A stretch of DNA of 64,000 bases, taken from NCBI RefSeq assembly GCF_004216555.1, contig NZ_SGWQ01000013.1, forward strand, positions 86,198 through 150,197, given 5' to 3'. This document shows, piece after piece, positions 1 through 7,122 of this stretch. Each line of letters opens with the position of its first letter. The first letter of the stretch is position 1. The notes under the pieces were generated by a model, which was given only the letters and a program-made list of their open reading frames with translations, was not told the DNA's origin and did not search any database. Made by a program: the position numbers and the translations under genes. This DNA comes from Herbihabitans rhizosphaerae (GTDB lineage Bacteria; Actinomycetota; Actinomycetes; Mycobacteriales; Pseudonocardiaceae).

Positions 1-415
1 AGTCGAGCACCCAGCCCGGCACGTCGCGCAGCCGTTCGCTGACCCGGATGCTGGCGTCGGACGGGGTGCACGACGCCCACCTGGTGCGCATCGCCGGAAC
101 CCAGCGCACGCTGGCCGGCGTCGTCTCGCCGTCGAAGTAGCGCCGGCCGAGCTCGTGGCAGCGGGCGAGCAGCGCGGCGTCGGACGCCCGTGCCGGAGAA
201 CGCCGCCGAGTCTCGCTGCGCTGCAGGCGCTGCTGCATCTCGGCGACCCAGTGCGCTTCTTCTTTTTTGGACATCCGCGCGGGCAACAACACCACGAGGG
301 TGTCACCGTCCCGATACGCGGAGACCGTGCGGGTTCGCCGCTTGCTTCGGCGAACCTGGACGCGGGGTTCGGGCACGGGCTCACGGTACGGCGCCGCGCC
401 GACATTTCGGGACAC
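1..415 (-). CDS. YgjP-like (DUF45/M48-type) metallopeptidase, 5' part only
   Basis: The gene enters from the left edge and is read leftwards. From a GTG at 415 the product starts MSRNVGAAPYREP, and about 138 residues are visible. The basic N-terminus (VRRSKRRTRTV) is followed by the family segment RWASCTPSDASIRVSERL and then VPGWVLD, which in DUF45 proteins immediately precedes the zinc-binding HExxH helix. That helix lies outside the window, so catalytic competence cannot be checked. Another in-frame GTG lies at 376. The gene diverges from the ThiF-like gene and the shared spacer holds two DnaA boxes. The family call is from remembered sequence pattern; the start is uncertain. Confidence 0.75.
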   Translation of the reverse strand, partial: MSRNVGAAPYREPVPEPRVQVRRSKRRTRTVSAYRDGDTLVVLLPARMSKKEEAHWVAEMQQRLQRSETRRRSPARASDAALLARCHELGRRYFDGETTPASVRWVPAMRTRWASCTPSDASIRVSERLRDVPGWVLD

Positions 416-466
416 GCCATCAGTGTGATCTCGCGCGGCCAAGCGGCGGAACGCTCGGTATGAATC

Positions 467-492
467 TGTGGATAACTCGTGCCTGTGGATAA
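467..492 (-). promoter_or_regulatory. Two perfect DnaA boxes in tandem
   Basis: TGTGGATAA occurs at 467–475 and again at 484–492, each the reverse complement of the consensus DnaA box TTATCCACA. The copies are 17 bp apart start to start, in the same orientation, between the divergent peptidase and ThiF-like genes. DnaA could act here as a transcription factor or be titrated. No dnaA, dnaN or AT-rich unwinding element is nearby, so this is not evidence of an origin. Confidence 0.6.
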
Positions 493-533
493 CCGTTTTG
501 ACGTCCGCGCCACGGTTGGCCGACGCTGCGCGC

Positions 534-1577
534 ATGGACGTCGACACGCGAACCACCCTGCCCGTCCGGCCGAGGTCGCTGCCGGGACTGCCGGTGCTGC
601 GCCGGCGCGCCGGCGAGATCCAGGTCGGGCTCGACCCGGCGCACGCCGTGGTGATCAGCGACCTGCCCGACGGGGTGGTCACCGTGGCCGGCGCGCTGGA
701 CGGCACCCGCTCGGTGGACGAGCTGCTCGACGAGGTCGGGCCGGCCGACTCGGACACGCTGCTCGCCCTGCTCGACGAGCTGGAGGTGCGCGGCCTGCTG
801 GTCGACGCGGCGAGTACCGCCGTGCCGGCGCGGCTGACCGGCGACGTGACCATGTCGGTGCTGCGCACCCGGGGGCGCGACCGTCCGGTGCCGCCCGCCG
901 TGCGCCCCGACCAGGTGGTGGTGCGCGGCGACGGACCGCTGGCGGTCGCGGTGGCCGCCACGCTGGCCGGCGCCGGGATGCGGCGGGTGCACGTGGCCGC
1001 GACCGGTGCCGTGCAACCGGAGGACGTCGGGTGCGGGTACCTCGACGCGCACATCGGGCTGCCGAGGCGGCGGGCCGCGCGGGATGTCGTGCGCGCGGTG
1101 GATCCGTCCGTGCTCACCGGTCCCCCGCGCCGCGGCTCGGCGTCGCTGGTGGTGCTGACCGACGCGGTGGTGCCCGACCCGGAGGCGGTCGCGGAACTGG
1201 TGCGGCACGGCGTCGCGCACCTGGTCGTGCGGGTCCGCGAGGGCACCGGCGTCATCGGGCCGCTGGTGGTGCCCGGCCGGTCGAGCTGCCTGCGGTGCGC
1301 CGATCTGGTGCGGGCCGGGCTGGATCCGTGCTGGCCCGCCGTGGCCACCCAACTGCTCGGTGCCACCCAGCCGGTCGACGTGCTGTCCGCCCAGGTCACG
1401 GCCGCACTCGCGGCGGCACAGGCGCTGCGCGCGCTGGACTGGTTCGCCGGAGCCGGGCCACGCCCGCCGACCTGGTGCGGCGCGGTGGAGATCGACCCGT
1501 TCACCGGGGTCAGTCGTCACAGACGGTGGCCGATTCACGCCGCGTGCACCTGCGGCGCCAAGACGCGTATGACGTGA
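534..1577 (+). CDS. ThiF/E1-like family protein (TOMM-cyclodehydratase-like)
   Basis: A 347-residue protein. The N-terminal 110 residues resemble the leader-binding-like domain found before ThiF folds in actinobacterial proteins (GVVTVAGALDGTRSVDELL). A Rossmann-like stretch follows (VVVRGDGPLAVAVAATLAGAG, about residues 125–147). Two cysteine pairs, SCLRCADL near 250 and ACTCG at the C-terminus, are placed like the structural zinc ligands of E1/ThiF-like proteins. Classical adenylation residues are not obvious, so it may not adenylate anything. The start was placed at the ATG at 534 because the upstream in-frame extension crosses the DnaA boxes. It lies 85 bp upstream of the ABC1 kinase in the same orientation; no peptide substrate gene is visible. 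Confidence 0.7.
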   Translation: MDVDTRTTLPVRPRSLPGLPVLRRRAGEIQVGLDPAHAVVISDLPDGVVTVAGALDGTRSVDELLDEVGPADSDTLLALLDELEVRGLLVDAASTAVPARLTGDVTMSVLRTRGRDRPVPPAVRPDQVVVRGDGPLAVAVAATLAGAGMRRVHVAATGAVQPEDVGCGYLDAHIGLPRRRAARDVVRAVDPSVLTGPPRRGSASLVVLTDAVVPDPEAVAELVRHGVAHLVVRVREGTGVIGPLVVPGRSSCLRCADLVRAGLDPCWPAVATQLLGATQPVDVLSAQVTAALAAAQALRALDWFAGAGPRPPTWCGAVEIDPFTGVSRHRRWPIHAACTCGAKTRMT

Positions 1578-1662
1578 CCAGCCGAACGAGGCGCGTGCCA
1601 CATGTCGTGGAAGTGTGCCTATTTCACTACACGTGCACGCCGGGACAGGAGAGAATCATGGT

Positions 1663-2979
1663 GTGACCGAGTTGCCCCGCAGAACCGCAGCGCGCACCGC
1701 CCGACTGGCCAGTCTCCCGATCGGCATGGCCGGCCGGGTCGTCGGCGGCTGGGGCAAGCGGCTGGCCGGCCAGAGCGCCAGTGACGTCAGCGCCGACGTG
1801 TCGGCCAAGACCGCCGAGCAGTTGTTCGCCGTGCTCGGGCAGCTCAAGGGCGGCGCGATGAAGTTCGGCCAGGCGCTGAGCGTGTTCGAGGCGGCGGTGC
1901 CGGACGAGATGGCCGCGCCCTACCGGGAGGCGCTGACCAAGCTGCAGACGGCCGCGCCGCCGATGACGGCCGCCACCACGCACCGGGTGCTCGCCGAGCA
2001 GCTCGGCCGCTCGTGGCGCGAACGGTTCGACGAGTTCGACGACGAGCCGGCGGCCTCGGCCAGCATCGGGCAGGTGCACAAGGCGGTGTGGCACGACGGT
2101 CGCGAGGTGGCCGTCAAGGTGCAGTACCCGGGCGCGGACGAGGCGCTGATGTCCGACCTGCGCCAATTGAGCCGGTTCTCCCGGCTGTTCCAGGCGCTGG
2201 TGCCGGGCGCGGAGGTCAAGCCGCTGCTGGCCGAGCTGACCGCGCGGATGTCCGAGGAGCTGGACTACCGCGCCGAGGCGGACAGCGAACGCGCGTTCGC
2301 CAAGGCCTACGACGGCGACGAGCACGTGCTGGTCCCGAAGGTGGTGGCCAGCGCGCCGAAGGTGATGGTCACCGAGTGGGTGGACGGCACCCCGCTGGCG
2401 GCGATCATCCGCGACGGCGACATCGACACCCGCAACCGCGCCGGCAAGCTGCTCTCCGAGTTCCACTTCTCCACCCCGGCCCGGGTCGGGCTGCTGCACG
2501 CCGACCCGCACCCCGGCAACTTCATGCTGCTGCCGGACGGCCGGCTGTGCGTGATCGACTTCGGCGCGGTCGCGCGGCTGCCCCAGGGCCTGCCGTCGCC
2601 GCTGGGCGCGATGACCCGGCTCGCCCTGGACGGGCACTCCGCCGAGCTGATGCGCCTGATGCGCGACGAGGGTTTCGTGCGCCCCGGTACCGAGGTGCAC
2701 GAGGAGGACGTGCTCGCCTACCTCGCGCCGTTCACCGAGCCGGTCGCGAACGACACGTTCCACTTCACCCGCCGGTGGATGCAGAAGCAGGCCGAGCGGG
2801 TCGGCGACCTGCGCGGAAAGGACTTCCGCACGGGCCGCTCGCTCAACCTGCCTCCGCAGTACCTGCTGATCCACCGGGTGACCATGGGCTCGACCGGCAT
2901 CCTGTGCCAGCTCGACGCCGAGTTCGGCGTGCGCGAGATCGTCCAGCGCTGGCAGCCCGGTTTCGCCGACCCTGACTAG
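1663..2979 (+). CDS. ABC1/AarF-family atypical kinase
   Basis: A 438-residue member of the ABC1 (UbiB/ADCK) family of atypical kinases or ATPases. The family KxGQ-type motif is at about 61–72 (LKGGAMKFGQ). The Ala-rich nucleotide loop is ASASIGQVHKA (~130), the ATP-binding lysine is in VAVKVQYPG (~150), the catalytic loop is HADPHPGNF (~280) and the metal-binding segment is VIDFGAVA (~297). The GTG at 1663 was chosen because AGGAGAG (1647–1653) sits at good spacing. Mycobacteria place an ABC1 kinase next to whiB7 and uvrD2; here about 7 kb of extra genes separate them. Its stop codon overlaps the convergent oxidoreductase stop within a shared CTAG. The substrate is unknown. Confidence 0.85.
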   Translation: MTELPRRTAARTARLASLPIGMAGRVVGGWGKRLAGQSASDVSADVSAKTAEQLFAVLGQLKGGAMKFGQALSVFEAAVPDEMAAPYREALTKLQTAAPPMTAATTHRVLAEQLGRSWRERFDEFDDEPAASASIGQVHKAVWHDGREVAVKVQYPGADEALMSDLRQLSRFSRLFQALVPGAEVKPLLAELTARMSEELDYRAEADSERAFAKAYDGDEHVLVPKVVASAPKVMVTEWVDGTPLAAIIRDGDIDTRNRAGKLLSEFHFSTPARVGLLHADPHPGNFMLLPDGRLCVIDFGAVARLPQGLPSPLGAMTRLALDGHSAELMRLMRDEGFVRPGTEVHEEDVLAYLAPFTEPVANDTFHFTRRWMQKQAERVGDLRGKDFRTGRSLNLPPQYLLIHRVTMGSTGILCQLDAEFGVREIVQRWQPGFADPD

Positions 2980-3905
2980 GGCACGAGCACCAGTCGCCCG
3001 CGCAGCCCGCCCTTGGCGAACCGCTCGTGCGCCCGCGCGACCTCGTCCAGCGGGTAGGTCTCGGCGAGGCGCAGGCTGAGCCGGCCCGCCTCGACCTCGG
3101 CCACCAGTTCGGCGAGTTGCCCGCCGTCGGCCCGCACGCCGACCGCGGCGGTCCGGATCCCGCGCACCGGGTCGGGCACCTGGGGCGGCAGCACGGCCAC
3201 GAACGCGCCGCCGTCGGCGACCGCGTCCAACGCAGGCTCGCCCACGGTCGCCGCGTCCAACGCCCCGTCCACGCCGGACGGTGCCACCGCGCGAACGGCC
3301 GAGGCGAGGTCGGCCGACCGCGGCAGGAACTCCGCCCCGCGCGCGGTGATCCACTCCTCGTCGTCCGCACCGGCCACGGCGATCACCTTGAGACCCCGGC
3401 CGGCGGCCAGTTCCACGGCGTACCCGCCGACGCCGCCGGCGGCACCGGTGATCAGCAGCGTCCGCCCCTCGCGCAGGTCGAGCAGATCCAGCGCCTGACG
3501 CGCGGTGAGCCCGTTCAGCGGCAGCGTGGCCGCCTCGGCCGCGGTGTGACCGGCCGGCGCGGCGGCCACGGCGTCCTCGCCGAGCACCACGTACTCGGCG
3601 TAGGTGCCCAACGGCACGATCGGCTGGTCCTGCAGACCGATCACGCGATCGCCCTCGGCGAACCGGGTCACGTCCTCGCCGGTCCGCTCGATCACGCCCG
3701 CCACGTCCCAGCCGAGCCCGATCGGCGCACTCGGCGCCGTCGCCCCCGGGTCGAACACGCCCATCCGGGTACCGAGGTCCACCGGGTTCACCGTGGCGGC
3801 CTCCACCCGCACGAGTACCTCCCGCTCCCCCGGCTCCGGGCGCGGCCGGTCGGCCGACTCCAGCACCTCGGGTCCGCCGTAGGAGGACAACACAACAGCA
3901 CGCAT
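2976..3905 (-). CDS. Zinc-free quinone oxidoreductase (MDR superfamily)
   Basis: A 309-residue NADPH:quinone oxidoreductase-like medium-chain dehydrogenase. The N-terminal GroES-like domain begins MRAVVLSSYGGPEVLE and the dinucleotide-binding motif is ITGAAGGVGGYAVELA (about 147–162). It lacks the cysteine cluster of zinc-containing alcohol dehydrogenases, which fits the quinone reductase branch. It is divergently transcribed from an HxlR-type regulator across 108 bp that hold a 14-bp palindrome, the arrangement known for redox-sensing QorR/Qor2-type pairs. Likely role: NADPH-dependent two-electron reduction of quinones or related electrophiles. The substrate is inferred from the family and context. 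Confidence 0.85.
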   Translation of the reverse strand: MRAVVLSSYGGPEVLESADRPRPEPGEREVLVRVEAATVNPVDLGTRMGVFDPGATAPSAPIGLGWDVAGVIERTGEDVTRFAEGDRVIGLQDQPIVPLGTYAEYVVLGEDAVAAAPAGHTAAEAATLPLNGLTARQALDLLDLREGRTLLITGAAGGVGGYAVELAAGRGLKVIAVAGADDEEWITARGAEFLPRSADLASAVRAVAPSGVDGALDAATVGEPALDAVADGGAFVAVLPPQVPDPVRGIRTAAVGVRADGGQLAELVAEVEAGRLSLRLAETYPLDEVARAHERFAKGGLRGRLVLVP

Positions 3906-3970
3906 CGAAGATCTCCCTCTGATGGACGAGAACCAACGAGACGAACCGTAGGAGTGCTACTCTCCATCGG

Positions 3971-3984
3971 GAAGTACGTACTTC
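3971..3984. promoter_or_regulatory. Perfect 14-bp palindrome, probable HxlR operator
   Basis: GAAGTACGTACTTC reads identically on both strands and lies 30 bp upstream of the HxlR-type gene and 66 bp from the oxidoreductase start. HxlR-family regulators such as QorR and YodB bind short TACT/AGTA inverted repeats in this position. A single operator could control both divergent genes. Confidence 0.7.
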
Positions 3985-4013
3985 GAAGTGCCTAACGAAC
4001 AGGATGGTTCTCC

Positions 4014-4409
4014 ATGGCGACCAAGACGGCGGCCGCCCAGCGCGACGAGCAGCGCGCGGCCTACGACGCGTTCCTCGCCGGATGCCCGACGCACCAGCTC
4101 GTCGCGCGGATCAGCGACAAGTGGGTGACGCTGATCCTCTGCGCGCTCACCGACGGCCCGAAGCGCTACAGCGACATCGGCCGCAGGATCGCCGGCGTGA
4201 GCCAGAAGATGCTCACCCAGACGCTGCGTTCACTCGAGCGGGACGGCCTGATCGAGCGGACCGTGACGCCGAGCGTGCCGGTGCGCGTCGACTACGAGCT
4301 GACGGCGCTCGGCGAGAGCCTGCTCTCCGTTGTGGCCGCGATCAAGGACTGGGCGGAGAGCCACATCGAGCACGTCAACGACGCCCGGGCGCGCTACGAC
4401 GCCACCTGA
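4014..4409 (+). CDS. HxlR-family (QorR-like) transcriptional regulator
   Basis: A 131-residue winged-helix regulator. It shows the HxlR pattern: an N-terminal cysteine (Cys24 in AGCPTHQLV), then SDKWVTLILCALTDGPKRYSDI, the recognition helix region SQKMLTQTLRSLERDGLI and the wing VPVRVDYELTALG. In QorR a conserved N-terminal cysteine senses oxidants and oxidation releases DNA; Cys24 is placed to do this, and a second cysteine lies in the LILCAL helix. The divergent quinone oxidoreductase and the palindrome at 3971–3984 support control of that gene and of itself. Oxidant sensing is inferred. Confidence 0.85.
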   Translation: MATKTAAAQRDEQRAAYDAFLAGCPTHQLVARISDKWVTLILCALTDGPKRYSDIGRRIAGVSQKMLTQTLRSLERDGLIERTVTPSVPVRVDYELTALGESLLSVVAAIKDWAESHIEHVNDARARYDAT

Positions 4410-4441
4410 GGCTTGACAACCCGACAACCCCGCCTCCGCGT

Positions 4442-4459
4442 ACTTTAGCCCGCTAAAGT
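4442..4459. promoter_or_regulatory. Unassigned 18-bp inverted repeat
   Basis: ACTTTAGCCCGCTAAAGT is a perfect 8-bp inverted repeat with a 2-bp centre. It lies in the 163-bp space between the ends of two convergent genes, where an operator is unexpected. A TTGACA hexamer lies at 4413–4418, but no coding sequence starts within the next 160 bp on that strand. Confidence 0.45.
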
Positions 4460-4572
4460 CCTCCCAGAGCCGCAAAAGACCAGGTCAGACATGATCAACA
4501 AGTGGCGGGGAATGTGAAGGTGGTCCGCGTCCGGGGGTGCGCGGCGAGCGGGTCACCCTCACGGGTGCTCCG

Positions 4573-4752
4573 CTAGGACCAGTATTCCGAGGGAAGCTTG
4601 CCCTCGATGTCGCGCACGTGTTGGCGCGCGCAGCCGGCGCACAGCCAGCGCGTGACACCGCGTTCCCGCTCGGCGACCCAGGCCAGCGCCTCGCCCGGCG
4701 GCACGGTCGAGCGCAGCCGGCCGCAGCGGGAGCAGGTGGCGTCCTCTGCCAT
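4573..4752 (-). CDS. Small four-cysteine (zinc ribbon-like) protein
   Basis: A 59-residue protein starting MAEDATCSRCGRL. Two CxxC pairs, CSRC near residue 7 and CAGC near residue 39, are 32 residues apart, the layout of a zinc ribbon or rubredoxin-like knuckle. The middle (PGEALAWVAERERGVTRW) and C-terminus are conserved-looking and charged, with no membrane segment. It lies 28 bp downstream of the methyltransferase on the same strand and is probably cotranscribed with it. Function unknown; similar four-cysteine small proteins are common in actinobacteria. Confidence 0.75.
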   Translation of the reverse strand: MAEDATCSRCGRLRSTVPPGEALAWVAERERGVTRWLCAGCARQHVRDIEGKLPSEYWS

Positions 4753-4780
4753 GGGCCCGACGGTACGCCACCGCCAGGTG

Positions 4781-5665
4781 TCACGCGGATCCCTTGCGCC
4801 CCAAGTAGATCGTGAGCGCGCTGAGCATGAACACGTCGTCCCGGTCGCCGACGTAGGCGCCACCGTCCGGGTCGGTGAGCACGGCGAGCGCCTTGCGATC
4901 GTCCTCGCCGAGCCACTCCTCGGCGCCCTCGGCCATCCAGCGCAGCCACGCGCCGGCCCAGCCGCGCACCTCGGGCGGGGCCGGCGCCGGGAGGTCGATC
5001 AGGTAGCTGAACGAGGACACGTCGCGCAGGCCGGTCTCGGCGAGCGCGGTGTTCCACCCGACCGGCAGCCGGACCACGCCGTCCATGTCCGCGCGCATGC
5101 GGGCGAACCACTGCTCGCGCGCGGCCAGCAGCCGGTCCTGCAGGCCGGGTTCGCCGACGCCGACGTCCCACGGCAGGCAGCGGCTCGGCATCCCGCCCTC
5201 GCCGAGCGCCAGCCAGCCGCCGTCGTTGAGCAGCGCGTACAGGTCGGCGAGCCCTCGGCGCTGGTCCGGCAGGTGGTGCACGACGCCCGAGGCCCACACC
5301 AGGTCGGCCGGACCGACGACCTCGGCGATACCGCCGGCGGCGACGTCGGCCAGCACGGTGTTCACCTCGATCGCGCCGCCGAGCGCGGACCGCACGTGCG
5401 AGGCGGCCGCCTCGAGCATCTGCGGCACGGCGTCCACGAGCACGATCCGGCCGCCGCCCTTGGCCACCAGTGCGCGGCCGAGCGCCGCGCTGATCCCGCC
5501 GGCGCCCGATCCGATGTCCACGACCGTCGCGCCCGGCTCGACGAGCCCGATCACTCGTTCGGCCACCGGCGTGACGAACGGCGCGTGGATCGCGTCCATG
5601 CGCCGCATGTCGGAGATGCGTTCGACCCAGTCGATTCCGTCGTGTGTATGCGTGTGCCCGCTCAT
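4781..5665 (-). CDS. Class I SAM-dependent methyltransferase
   Basis: A 294-residue protein from the ATG at 5665 (MSGHTHTHDGIDW). Motif I is VVDIGSGAGGISAALG (about residues 46–61), with the acidic end of strand 2 in IVLVDAVPQML and motif post-I/II around LVWASGVVHHLPD. The His/Thr-rich start is unusual and might bind metal, though it may only be a flexible tail. The gene diverges from the arsenic operon; a 19-bp inverted repeat lies in the spacer. It resembles UbiE/small-molecule methyltransferases, but the substrate cannot be read from the sequence and it lacks the cysteine set of ArsM. Confidence 0.75.
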   Translation of the reverse strand: MSGHTHTHDGIDWVERISDMRRMDAIHAPFVTPVAERVIGLVEPGATVVDIGSGAGGISAALGRALVAKGGGRIVLVDAVPQMLEAAASHVRSALGGAIEVNTVLADVAAGGIAEVVGPADLVWASGVVHHLPDQRRGLADLYALLNDGGWLALGEGGMPSRCLPWDVGVGEPGLQDRLLAAREQWFARMRADMDGVVRLPVGWNTALAETGLRDVSSFSYLIDLPAPAPPEVRGWAGAWLRWMAEGAEEWLGEDDRKALAVLTDPDGGAYVGDRDDVFMLSALTIYLGRKGSA

Positions 5666-5706
5666 GACGACAACGGTAACCACGGCGCGCCGCGAACCGG
5701 GAATCC

Positions 5707-5725
5707 GTTTGCCGAAACGGCAAAC
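5707..5725. promoter_or_regulatory. 19-bp inverted repeat in divergent spacer
   Basis: GTTTGCCGAAACGGCAAAC has perfect 8-bp arms around AAA. It lies 42 bp upstream of the methyltransferase start and 43 bp upstream of the ArsR–phosphatase gene, just before a TTGACA hexamer at 5731–5736. Its sequence differs from the ArsR-like site at 5758–5770, so a separate regulator is likely. Confidence 0.5.
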
Positions 5726-5757
5726 CAGACTTGACACTCCAAAGTTAAGTCAGCAAT

Positions 5758-5770
5758 CATTGAGTCAATG
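5758..5770 (+). promoter_or_regulatory. Probable ArsR operator overlapping the start codon
   Basis: CATTGAGTCAATG is a 6-bp perfect inverted repeat around one base, and its last three bases are the ATG of the ArsR–phosphatase fusion. The TTGACA at 5731–5736 would place transcription initiation at or very near the ATG, giving a leaderless message. ArsR proteins usually repress their own gene from such a site. Confidence 0.55.
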
Positions 5771-6463
5771 AACGCTGAGCTTTCTACGACCGAGGCGCTG
5801 GCGCACCGCGCGCGGGTGCACGCGGCGCTGGGCGAGCCCGCCCGGTTGGCGATCGTGGATCGACTGGTGCTCGGGGACGCGGCGCCGGGCGAGGTCGGCG
5901 CCGAGCTTGGGCTGCCGAGCAACCTGTTGGCGCACCACCTGAAGACGCTGGAGCGCGCCGGGGTGGTCGAGCGACTCCGGTCGGAGGGTGACCGGCGGCG
6001 AACGTACCTGCGGCTGGTGCCCGCGGTGCTGAGCGACCTGGTGCCGGTCGGACAGCGGAGCGCGCCGAGGGTGGTGTTCGTGTGCACGCGCAACTCGGCG
6101 CGGTCCCAGTTGGCGGCGGCGTTGTGGAGGCGGCGCAGCGACGTGCCGGTGGCGTCGGCGGGGACGGAGCCGGCCGACCGGGTGCATCCGCTGGCGGTGG
6201 CCACCGCGAAGGCGCATCGGTTGCCGCTGGCGCGCGCTCGCACGAGCCGCGTCGAGGACGTGCTGCGGGCCGACGACCTGGTCGTTGCCGTGTGCGACAA
6301 CGCGCACGAGGACCTGGACGCGGCCGTTGAGCGCCTGCACTGGTCGATCCCCGATCCGGCCATGGCGGGCACCCGCCTCGCGTTCGACAAGGCGTTTCGC
6401 GAACTCGTCGATCGAGTCGACCGGCTGGCCCCAGCCGTCACGAGGACAGGAGAACCACGATGA
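5768..6463 (+). CDS. ArsR regulator fused to LMW phosphatase/arsenate reductase domain
   Basis: A 231-residue two-domain protein. Residues 10–85 form an ArsR winged helix (LGEPARLAIVDRL, then NLLAHHLKTLERAGVVERL). Residues 100–225 form a low-molecular-weight tyrosine phosphatase fold with the anion loop CTRNSARS at 106–113 and a general-acid DP pair in SIPDPAM. LMW-PTP folds of this type include arsenate reductases. The fusion may couple arsenic sensing to arsenate handling, or use the phosphatase fold as a sensor. No CxC metalloid site is seen in the HTH helix. It overlaps the next gene by ATGA and heads the arsenic operon. Confidence 0.85.
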   Translation: MNAELSTTEALAHRARVHAALGEPARLAIVDRLVLGDAAPGEVGAELGLPSNLLAHHLKTLERAGVVERLRSEGDRRRTYLRLVPAVLSDLVPVGQRSAPRVVFVCTRNSARSQLAAALWRRRSDVPVASAGTEPADRVHPLAVATAKAHRLPLARARTSRVEDVLRADDLVVAVCDNAHEDLDAAVERLHWSIPDPAMAGTRLAFDKAFRELVDRVDRLAPAVTRTGEPR

Positions 6464-7122
6464 CCGAGCCCGACACCGAAGACCGGCGGACGCTGCCGCT
6501 GGACCAGCATTACGCGCTGCGAGTCGCGGCCCTTCAGCTGCGCGACGAGTTCGCCGGGGTGTTCGGCCCCGAGACGATCGAGCGGTTCCTGCACGCCAGC
6601 TACGACCAGTTCGCCTCGCGCAGCACGGTGTCGAACTTCCTGCCGCTGCTGGCCGAGCGGTTCGCCCGGCAGCGGCTGCGCGCGCTCGCCCGGGTCGAGG
6701 GCCGTCACCAGGACGGCAAGCCGACCGTGTTGTTCCTTTGCGTGCACAACGCCGGCCGCTCGCAGATGGCGCTCGGGTTCCTCCAGCACCTCGCGGGCGA
6801 TCGGGCGGTGGCGTGGTCGGGCGGCTCGGAGCCGGGCCACGAGATCAACCCTTCGGCGATCGCGGCGATGGCCGAGCGGGGCATCGACATCTCCGGCGAG
6901 TTCCCCAAGCCGTGGACTGACGAGATCGTCCGCGCGGCCGACGTGGTGGTCAGCATGGGCTGCGGCGACGCGTGCCCGGTCTTTCCCGGCAAGCGCTACC
7001 TGGACTGGACGCTGGACGACCCGGCCGGCAAGACCGTCGAGGACGTCCGCCCGGTACGGGACGAGATCGAGCGGCGGGTGCGCGAACTCCTCGCCGAACT
7101 CGGCGTCCCGGCCGCGATCTGA
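6460..7122 (+). CDS. arsC: Arsenate reductase, mycothiol-type LMW-PTP family
   Basis: A 220-residue protein with an N-terminal helical bundle of about 80 residues (LDQHYALRVAALQLRDEF) and a C-terminal LMW-PTP domain. The active loop is CVHNAGRSQ with Cys94 and Arg100; later motifs are SMGCGDACP (~165–173) and DWTLDDPAG. This helical-bundle-plus-PTP layout is that of actinobacterial arsenate reductases that form an arseno-mycothiol adduct resolved by mycoredoxin. It reduces arsenate to arsenite in the cytoplasm. It is translationally coupled to the ArsR fusion (ATGA) and to the channel gene (TGATG). The mycothiol partner is inferred from phylum and fold. Confidence 0.85.
   Translation: MTEPDTEDRRTLPLDQHYALRVAALQLRDEFAGVFGPETIERFLHASYDQFASRSTVSNFLPLLAERFARQRLRALARVEGRHQDGKPTVLFLCVHNAGRSQMALGFLQHLAGDRAVAWSGGSEPGHEINPSAIAAMAERGIDISGEFPKPWTDEIVRAADVVVSMGCGDACPVFPGKRYLDWTLDDPAGKTVEDVRPVRDEIERRVRELLAELGVPAAI

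Noticed and set aside
467..492. Chromosomal origin of replication
   Set aside because: Only two boxes, no dnaA/dnaN, no AT-rich unwinding region.
420..1601. Long minus-strand frame opposite the ThiF-like gene
   Set aside because: Arg/Gly/His-rich composition typical of the antisense of a GC-rich gene; the plus strand has a recognisable product.
1627..3936. 769-codon minus-strand frame covering the ABC1 kinase and oxidoreductase
   Set aside because: Low-complexity antisense translation; both regions hold genes with full motif sets in other frames.
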